Below, one piece after another: positions 1 through 10,123 of a DNA stretch of 64,000 nucleotides (position 1 is the stretch's first letter; every line of letters begins with the position of its first letter). The stretch spans positions 62,001 to 126,000 of the forward strand of contig BLAL01000030.1 in NCBI GenBank assembly GCA_015698045.1, in the 5' to 3' direction. The translations under genes were made by a program, and so were the position numbers. The notes below the pieces were generated by a model. It was not told the origin of the DNA. It was given only the letters and a program-made list of their open reading frames with translations, and did no database searches. This DNA is from Rhizophagus clarus. Taxonomy: Eukaryota; Glomeromycota; Glomeromycetes; Glomerales; Glomeraceae.

Positions 1-1
1 A

Positions 2-3000
2 TTACATACCATATGACTTTATATTGTCAACTATACAATCATCTAAACATTCACTTTCTACAATTTCATCCAATTTTTTACTTGATTTATCATCAACTAC
101 TATATAATCTAAGCATTCACTTTCTAAAATTTCATTCACTTTTCTACTAGTAAAGTCAAGTAAGCGACTTGTATAACATGCTTGTGGATGAAATTCAGTA
201 GTACGTTTATTATTTCCAATTGGTGCATTTATAAATTCCATAATGTTACTTTTTAATTTTTTACTAATTTTATAATCACTAAATTCTTCACTAGATTCAT
301 TATCACTTGTTTCATTATTGCTTGTTTCATTATCACTTGTTTCATTATTACTTTCATAATAACGGAAAATCCAGGCACCAATAATATCTTTTACTACTGA
401 TACAGATGGCCTTTTTAATGGATTCTCGTTCCAGCATTTTTTCATTAAATTTACATAGCATTGTGGAGTATTTTCAATAATTTCAGGTCGTTCACCTTTA
501 CAAATACTTAAAACAAGTTGAAGATCATGTGCTCTATCATTAAATGGTGGAATTCCAGATGTAAATTCCCACATAATCATAGAAAAACTATATATGTCAC
601 TAGCTGGAGTATATGTTTTGCCTCTTAAAACTTCAGGTGCCATAAATGGAATAACACCATAAATATCATATTTTTTTAAAAAAGACTTTACAGGTTGACA
701 TAATCCTAAATCACTAATTACAAACTCACTCAGATCCGCCTTATCCTGATTATGGTCATGATATAAAATATTGCCATCATGAAAATCACAATGAATAAGA
801 TTTTCCTCATGTATTTTACTAAGACCAGAAATAATTTTATATAGCATGAATAATTTTTCATACCAATTATGTTCAATTATTTTTGTTAAATTCCCTCTTA
901 AATTACCTTTATTTGCATAATCCATTACTACCATATAATTTAAAGTAACTGGATCTTTTGTAAAACCATAAATATAAATAATTCTGGTTGAACCTAAACA
1001 TTTTTCATGATAATCCCACTATAGATAAATTAAAATTGAATATATTAGTATAAATGGTTTATAATAAAAATTAAAAATAAATAATATATTATACTTCATT
1101 TAAAAATTCTTTTAAATTTTCATTTAAATTATTAGAACATTTAAGAACCATTTTAGCATCATTCCAAATGGCCTTGTATATAGTACCAAATCCTCCTTTA
1201 TCAAGATATTCAACATTTTTAAATTGGTTGTAAGGAATCCATTTTAAACGTTTTTCTTCAAGAAATTTATCTAAAATTACATTTTCACTTTTTCCAAATC
1301 TACATATAATATAAATAATTGAATATATTAAAATTTATATTATAATTCAAAATAAAATGTAATATAATACTTACTCTAAATTTAATTAAAAATTTAATAA
1401 ATTTAATAAATATAAATTTTAGTTTTGTACAAATATATTTATAATATATGGTCTAATATATATTTCATATTTTATAACTTACCAACTAAACACCAGATAG
1501 TATTTATTTAAATAAAGACCGATTTTGGTCAATTATTAAACTATAAATAAATATTATACGAATATGGTAATAAATACTAACTTACAAGGATCTAAAGTAA
1601 ATTACCAAATAATTTTTTAAATAAAGAAATTAGTTAATTTAAATTATATGTAAATATTATATAAATATGTAATAATAGAATGCGACTTACCAACTAAAAT
1701 AAATTACCAAATAATTTTTTAAATAAAGAATTTAGTTATTTTAAATTATATGTAAATATTATATAAATATGTAATAATAGAATTAAATAAATAACTTACT
1801 CCCTATATTATTAATAATTTTTTAAATAAAGAATTTAGTTAGTTTAAATTATATGTAAAAATTATATAAATATGTAATAATAGAATTAAATAAATAACTT
1901 ACTCCCTATATTATTAATAATTTTTTAAATAAAGAATTTAGTTAGTTTAAATTATATGTAAATATTATATAAATATGTAATAATAGAATTAAATAAATAA
2001 CTTACTCCCTATATTATTAATAATTTTTTAAATAAAGAATTTAGTTAGTTTAAATTATATGTAAATATTATATAAATATGTAATAATAAAATGCGACTTA
2101 CCAACTAAAATAAATTACCAAATAATTTTTTAAATAAAGAATTTAGTTAGTTTAAATTATATGTAAATATTATATAAATATGTAATAATAGAATTAAATA
2201 AATAACTTACTCCCTATATTATTAATAATTTTTTAAATAAAGAATTTAGTTAGTTTAAATTATATGTAAATATTATATAAATATGTAATAATAAAATGCG
2301 ACTTACCAACTAAAATAAATTACCAAATAATTTTTTAAATAAAGAATTTAGTTAGTTTAAATTATATGTAAATATTATATAAATATGTAATAATAGAATT
2401 AAATAAATAACTTACTCCCTATATTATTAATAATTTTTTAAATAAAGAATTTAGTTAGTTTAAATTATATGTAAATATTATATAAATATGTAATAATAGA
2501 ATTAAATAAATAACTTATAACTGACACCGAACTCTCTCCTGCATTTTTCTAAAAACATAGTAATTGATCGACAAATCAATTTTTTCGTAAAATTTCAGGA
2601 AAAAGTTACAAAGTTATATACCTTTAACTATACTAACAACAGTTAAGATTAATAAACATGACTGGAAATAACTCCAAGAACAAAGCCTCCTCTCAACTAC
2701 AACAAGCCGAAGGCCTTTCCAACAGCCTTCACGCTCCTCCCAACAGCAACTCTGGTGGAGATAAACGCGACTACGGCCCCTCTGTTATTCGCCGTAACAA
2801 CAATACCACCACGTCTAAGTACGCGACCAGGTCCAAAGGAAACCTTTCTGCTGGCCAACCCCCAGTTAACACGGACAGTATGGAGGACACTGAAAAAATT
2901 CCTTCGGTCGCCCTCTCTCCTACTGCGCCCCCCGCAGTCACTCAGGATCATAGTACCTCGTCGCGTCCTGAAGAACACCAATCATCTCCTCATGACGCGT

Positions 3001-6000
3001 CTTTTGACAACAATCTTACTCAAAATAGTAATATTCCCCCTAACCACGAGCAGAATGTTCCACCTCGTGACAATACTCCATTAACGATCATCTCCGCAGA
3101 TTCGTACAAAGCAGAGATCGACACCTCTTCCTTATCCGGTAAGACTGGTGAGGAGAAGAAAGAAAAAGTTAAAAATAGCCTTGTGACGCAAATGATTATT
3201 CACAAAGACGTTATATTCTCTGGGAGCACCAAAAAATCTAAAAAGAAAACCTCCTTGTTGGTGGTACGCTTCGACTTCAAAGAAGATCTTGACGCTTTCG
3301 TCGCGCTGAAATCCCTATCAGTTCCCGACATTGCAGATGAGCAATCTATTAATAGATCTCTTCCCATCACATCTCTATTTGTCGCTCCCGCTACCCCGGA
3401 AGAACGTACCCAAGAAAAACAAAGAACTATCCAAGTCACGGATATTCCCATCTTTCTTTCTGAGAAAGCCGTTAGAGAATCCTTTAGCTCCGACGGAGAA
3501 ATAGAAAAACTTAACTATGTTTGCAAAAACGGCATGTATGGTATTGCTTACATTACCTTCACCACAGATACTCCTGTTTCCCGCTATTACGATATCTCCT
3601 GGGGAACGTACATTGGTGCACACTTTGTCTGGGTATGGCCACTATTGCTATCCGAAGAAAAAAAGAAACTTCGCGCTTCACACACCCTTAGAATCTCCGG
3701 CCTTCCTGCTGGGATGACAGGGTACACCCTGAGGAATGTCCTTGCTCAAACAAGAGCCAAAACCATGATCATTCCTCGCAATCCACGTAATTACAATCCA
3801 CGTCGTATTGCATTCCTAACGTTCGCTGATGATGATGACAAACAACGCGCCAAACATCTGACCAATTTGGCGATATCTCAAGGCAAAAGACAATCACCTA
3901 TATTCCTTACCGAATCTACTGATAAGATTTGCTTCAGGTGTGGCGATCCCTCTCACGTGACCAAAGAGTGCCCCCAAGCAAATAAATCAAAAATTATCTC
4001 TGCGGCCCAAGCATGGAAAAACCGTACACGGTCCTACGCTGACGCTGCTAAACAACGCAAAGGCAATCAAAACAACAAGTCTAACAATTCAAAGGGTCAA
4101 GGGAAAGGGAAAGGGCCCTCTGGACCTCTTGATACTTCCATCGGCTCATCTACCCTACGACCTAACAACCATTCTAAAAACTCCGGTCCAGCACTCGATG
4201 ATGAGACGCTGGACGACTCCATGCAGGAGGACTTTCAATCAAACCCAGCCTTCCAATCCTTCCGCTCAACGATGATGGGAATGCTTCAGGATATCCAAAA
4301 GGGTCTCGCTAAACAACAATCAGATATTGCAGCTCTGAATGCCAGGATCTCGGCACTTCCTCTCACTCCCACTGCTCCTACCCCGGATAAATCTTCTATG
4401 CACTTACACTCCCATACTCCGGCTTTGATCCCTGAGTTGGCCCAACCTGTCAATACTGCCTCCAAACGACCTACACGACCCGCCTCACCTTCTACTTCTT
4501 CTTCCTTTGAGGCTATTAATAAACGTCCACGCACCACCCAATCCGGCGCTGCTATGAACATTGATACGCCCAGTGAAATCGACGTGATCAAATCTAGCCA
4601 AGAAAAAATCTTTGATGGGCAAAATTCCCTTCAAAAAGCAGTTTCTAAACTCATGAATATGCTCGGCTCCAACGAATCGGGGGATTTCGATGGAGACGAT
4701 TCTGAATACTTCCTTAATCATTAAATTTTTTAATGATTGTACAACCGATCCCTTCTTCTTCAAATAATAGTTCGTTAATTTCTTCTTTATCCCCCACCCC
4801 TACTAAAATTGTTAATAACCGTTCTTACGGTAATTGTCTTAACTACACTAAAATTAAACGCGGTAAAAATTCTTCTACCGCTTCTACTTTAAATATTGCT
4901 ACCCTTAATGTTCATTCCCTTACGATTAGTAAAGTTGAACCTATTATAGATCTTATGATCTCAAAAAATATTCATATTCTAGCACTTCAAGAAATTTCAG
5001 TTCGAAAACAAAACGCTCTTTTTATGTTCAAAAAATTTTCACACCGGTTTCGTGTTATTTTTGACAACGATCCTTCATCGCTACGGGGGTGCGGTGTAGG
5101 CTTTATTATCGATCGACAGTTTGCTCGCCACGTCTCTAAATCTGAAGGCTATAAAGGTCGATATTTATCTATCACCTTATCCTTCAGACACTTTTCTATG
5201 AAAATATTTAACGTCTACATCAAATCCAAGGTTACCTCTGCTGATGGTCAACTTATAGCTGATTTACAAGCTAAACTTACAACTAACCTTCAATTCAATG
5301 ATGATCAGGATATCCATTCAATTGTTTTAGGTGACTTTAATTTGAGTTACGAAAAATATCAACAAAAACTACTTCAAGGCAAATCTCCTTCCCCTCAGGA
5401 AGCTATTTTTGACAAACTGGATAACGAATTTCACTTCGTTGACGTTACTGCTCTTCTTGAACCAGATGCTTCCAAAATTACTACATTCGATGCGGCCGTT
5501 GGTTCCTCACGTATTGACTATATCTGGATTTCTCCTGGCATCTTTAATAATATCCTTAGCCACCGTATCTCTGTTGTTGATTCCTTCACTACAGATCACA
5601 AATTAGTCTCCGCATCTTTATTGATGCCCACTCTATCACAACATCGTTCTCCTACTAATCACAAAACTGTCTTTAATTTTAAAGACATGTCTACAGAACA
5701 ATGGGACGAATATCAAAAATACGTTGAACTTCGATTCACACACTATAACGATAAACTGAAACCCACCGACGTCAACAGCAAATGGACTTCCATCAAACTA
5801 GCCATTCAAGACGCTTCACGATACAAAAATGCTGGGAACGAATACTTAATTCCCCAGCGAACGTGCTCCTTTAGAGGATCTCAACGCATACATTTCTCGC
5901 CACTCTACGAAAAATTACGCACCGTACTTAAATGCATCAAAGCGTGTCGTAAAGCCCTTAAGCGTCCCTCATATGATTTTTCTGACCTCTACAAAGAATC

Positions 6001-9000
6001 GGTCGAGATCGCTTTATCATACGATACTACACTCACCGTGCCGTTTGCTTCTGACTCGACTTTCAACATTATCAAACTTATGGAACTTAAAGATATTCTT
6101 ACCATCGAATACAACAACGATCTTAGGGAATCACAACTACAAAAAATCAAAGAAGCCACCATCACTAGAGAATCCAATCTCGACGGTCACCAAGGCAAAG
6201 TTATTAAATCCGTTATGGAACATGAAGTTAGATCAATTGTACTCGACAAAGTTATCGACACTGATCCAACCACTAACGTCGACGTGTTACTCACTAATCC
6301 TAAAGATATTAAAAGGAAGGTGAATGATCATTTCCAACACGCTGCCCAATCAGTCAACGAACCTAAAACCATCCCTCATGAATGGTCTGATATATTTGAA
6401 CCAAAACATGATATTGATGCGTCGATATATGACGAATTGATGGCCCCCTCATCACTAGAAGAATTGGAAGCTCATATACACAAGTTACCATTGGGCAAAG
6501 CGGCTGGTCCCAGTCGCATTCATAATGAATTTATCAAACATTTACCTGTCTCTTTAAAAGTTGCTCTTTTGGATTTGATTAATGATATATTCATACATCA
6601 ACAATTTCCTGTCGATTGGAATTTCGCCAACTTATACCCCATCCCCAAACTGAAACCATGGTGTTGTAACCTTAATAATACCCATCCCATTACCCTTCTC
6701 GAGACTGCAAGGAAACTTACAGTTTCAATTTTAACAATGCGTCTTATGAATATATTTCATAAGTTTTCCGTTTTAAATCCTTTACAATATGCAGGTTTAC
6801 CTGGGTCTTCCGTTTTTGATCCCATTCGAATTATTAACGAAATCATCCAGGATGCAGATGAAAATCGTAAAGAACTTTGGATTTTGGCTTTAGATATGTC
6901 TAAGGCCTATGATCGGGTGAACGTCCACCTTTTAGAAACGGCTATGTCGCGTCTTAAACTTCCTACCTCTTTTATCCGATTTGTTTTAGGTCTCTTTACA
7001 AACCGGAAAAATTCTGTCTTCACGGCCTATGGAAACACTACCCCCTACGACGTCCTTACAGGCATCGATCAAGGAGAAGTAATTTCGCCACTTTTATGGT
7101 GTATATACTTTGATCCACTACTTACCAAGCTTGAGCAATTGCAAAAAGGCTACAAAATATCAGATGGTTCTACCTCTATCCACGTTCCCAGTAAGGCCTA
7201 TATGGACGATACCACCATCATTACTGACAGTAAAGAAAACCTGGAAGTTTTGCTTACCACTGCTGATTCATTTTTTGAGTTAGCCAGCATTAAAATCAAT
7301 TACGATAAAGTAGAACTCCTTCTTCGAAATGATTCTGCATACGACGCTTCACCTATCAATTTATCCTTCGGTGACAAAATTACTTCAATAGTTCCGAAAT
7401 CACCAAAAGAAAATATCCGCATCCTTGGAGTGTATTTCAATGTTGCTCGATGTCCTAAATATAATTTACGATTAATTCGTGATGAAATCATGAATTTCAC
7501 TTCCATGATCAAAAAGAAAGATGTTACTGATAAAATTATTCGTTATATCTTTAATAGTCTTATTATACCACGAATAGAATACCGCTCTCAAGTCCAAGTC
7601 TTAACCAAAGACGAGTGTAATTCATTCAAGGCGTTATATATGAAAACCATCAAAAACAAATTAGGATTTGCTGCTACCGCTCCTAACATCATTATTACGA
7701 ATTCTTTCTTTTATGGTCTAATCGATTTGTATCAACGACAACTAGAAGAAAAGATCACAAGCTTTATGGTTCAAATTAATAACCCTGGTCTTCTAGGGAC
7801 TATCACGAACCTACGTTTAAATAATATTCAACACGCCTTATCATTACCACGCTCCCCTCTCTTTGGTTTAACGACTGACGACTTTACACAATATCGCCGT
7901 TTCAAGACTCAGAAACAATTAATGAAACGCGTTAAGAAAAGTCACCTGGTGAATTTGATTTTTTTACTACAAGAACACGACCTCTCTATTTCCGAATCTC
8001 CTCCTCAGATTCCGAGCCGTGACGATAATGTTTCTATTTCCTTTAATTTTGAGCGAGGAACTAACAATAATACGCTCAAACCTGTATTCGCTGCTATTGA
8101 TGATCATGATCAAGTATCATTTCATGCCTTTAAACGACTTCTTCCTTCCAACCAGTCATTAGCTACGACTAATCACTTAATTCCAGACCTTACGACACCA
8201 TCTAACTCTCTCACTGAATTTGATTTCTGTTCTGGTTGCGACAGAGATATCTCCATCACACGTGATTCACGATATACTCGATGCTCTGATCGCTTCGCCA
8301 CTAACGATATAATTCCGATTCCAAACTCAGTAACCGTCTGGAATCGTTCTTCAAAACACAACGTTGATTCTCGTTCTTACGCTAATGACTCAATGGAAAA
8401 TATTCTCCAATACTTACGGCGATTACATGACCTCAAAGGCACTTACACACCAAGTGACTTGATTCATATATATTTTAATGATAATTCTACTCGTTCAAGA
8501 CTGTTAGCAATTCTTCATCAATTACGCGATTCAAAACAAGTCAATTATACGGCTTATACTGATGGCTCCCTTCAACATTTAGGATCTAATGACGTTACCA
8601 TGACATATGGTTTCATTCTCGTTGACGATGCCTCTAATGAAATTCGCTTTAAATCTAGTATCAACCACTGGCCGTCTTCTACTCGTGCTGAGATTATGGC
8701 TGTTGTTACTACATTACTTGTTCTACCAAGAAATAGTCATATTACTATTCACACTGATTCACAAGCGACTATCGATGGCTTTCATAGTCATATCACCACC
8801 ATCGTTAATTTTCTTCCCAGACTATACTTTACTTGGAATTCAAATAATTTTTTGTGGCTTTTATTGTACAATATAGTTAACAACAACAACATTTCGGTGA
8901 ACTTTGTTAAAGTTAAAAGCCATTCTGGTGATTATTATAACGAACAAGTAGATGATTATATCCGTATTGATGATTCGATAGATCAACTTAGTTTTACCCA

Positions 9001-10079
9001 CAATAATCTTTCTTTGATCAAATATAATATTTCCTGGAAAGCTATTTTAATCGAAGAAAATCTGCGAAGATTCATCCGTAAGATTAATTATATTACTAAT
9101 ACCGAATCTTTTATTAACCTTAATAGAAATGGTAAATACCGCCACCTTCCGGTTGACTGGCAATTAACGTTTATGCTAATACAAGGATGTGACCGCACTT
9201 ACGTTACATCATACAAACAATCTGTCATGAAACACAAGAAAATTCGATATATTATCGAAGAACTCCCGACTGTGGAAAAAATGAAGACTATTAATAACGT
9301 AATTTTCAAAGACTGGAAGTGTGCGTTATGTGAAACTGAGGACGAAACTTTTGATCACGTGTGGTTGTGTGAAGAACAAGAAGATTCGATCGCGATTTTA
9401 ATAGCAAAATGCAAGGACTATTTATTATTACTAATTAATAAATATCGAGCGAACAAAGATACTGTTTACGCCAATTTGGATAATATTATCTCGGATGATA
9501 TCTGGAAGTGCAATTACGATAATGATGCTCTAACATTACTCGACATTATTAAAGGAATTATTCCTGTATCATTTAATAACATTAACACGCACCTACAGAA
9601 TCAAAACAATTTTAGGAAAGTAATCTTTGAATTTAGATCATTTTTATTAGCAGAATCCGAGAAGATATGGACTTATCGGTGTATGATGCAACATGAGAAG
9701 GAAAGAATCAATGGGATCAGTTCTCAAGATAAAAATAATAGAATAGTAAATAATAGTTATATAGATATACATAGAAAAATAGATAATAGTAACCAATTTT
9801 GTTTAGAAGCTTTAGAAAGTCGCGTTAATTTAGGATCTAATGTTCTAAGTTATTATGGTACGGACCTTCTGCCAAATTAGTTTCCTTTTGTTTCTTTTTT
9901 ATATATATAGGAAGTTGTGTTGGATTTTGTAGGAGTTGTTGGAGATTGGCGCGCGCGCCTGGGCGGGGGCTAGAAATATGTGACTCTTACGATGGATCAT
10001 AATGCTAGTATACTGTGGTTACGCCCTGTATTTCCTATCATGATAACTTAGTTCTTAGTTTATCCTTGATTTTAACGCC

Positions 10080-10123
<44 letters not shown>

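Larger units (their letters stand above)
2523..10118 (+). mobile_element. Intact LINE (non-LTR retrotransposon), APE-RT-RNase H type
   Basis: Full-length element: 5' UTR of about 135 bp, ORF1 (2658-4724), ORF2 (4733-9880), a 3' UTR with a GC-rich stretch near 9948-9970, and an A-run of at least 35 (10083 to about 10118). It is bounded by a 19-bp target duplication. Both ORFs are open, so it may be recently active. ORF composition is clearly more GC-rich than the surrounding host DNA. The APE-like endonuclease plus RT plus RNase H architecture fits the I/Tad-like groups; the exact clade needs an RT tree. It is inserted antisense to the kinase gene, inside an ATT-type array unit. Confidence 0.95.

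Noticed and set aside
2697..4763. Several frames of 80-110 aa opposite or out of frame with LINE ORF1
   Set aside because: They lie wholly within ORF1 or its junction and show no domain; shadows of a real ORF.
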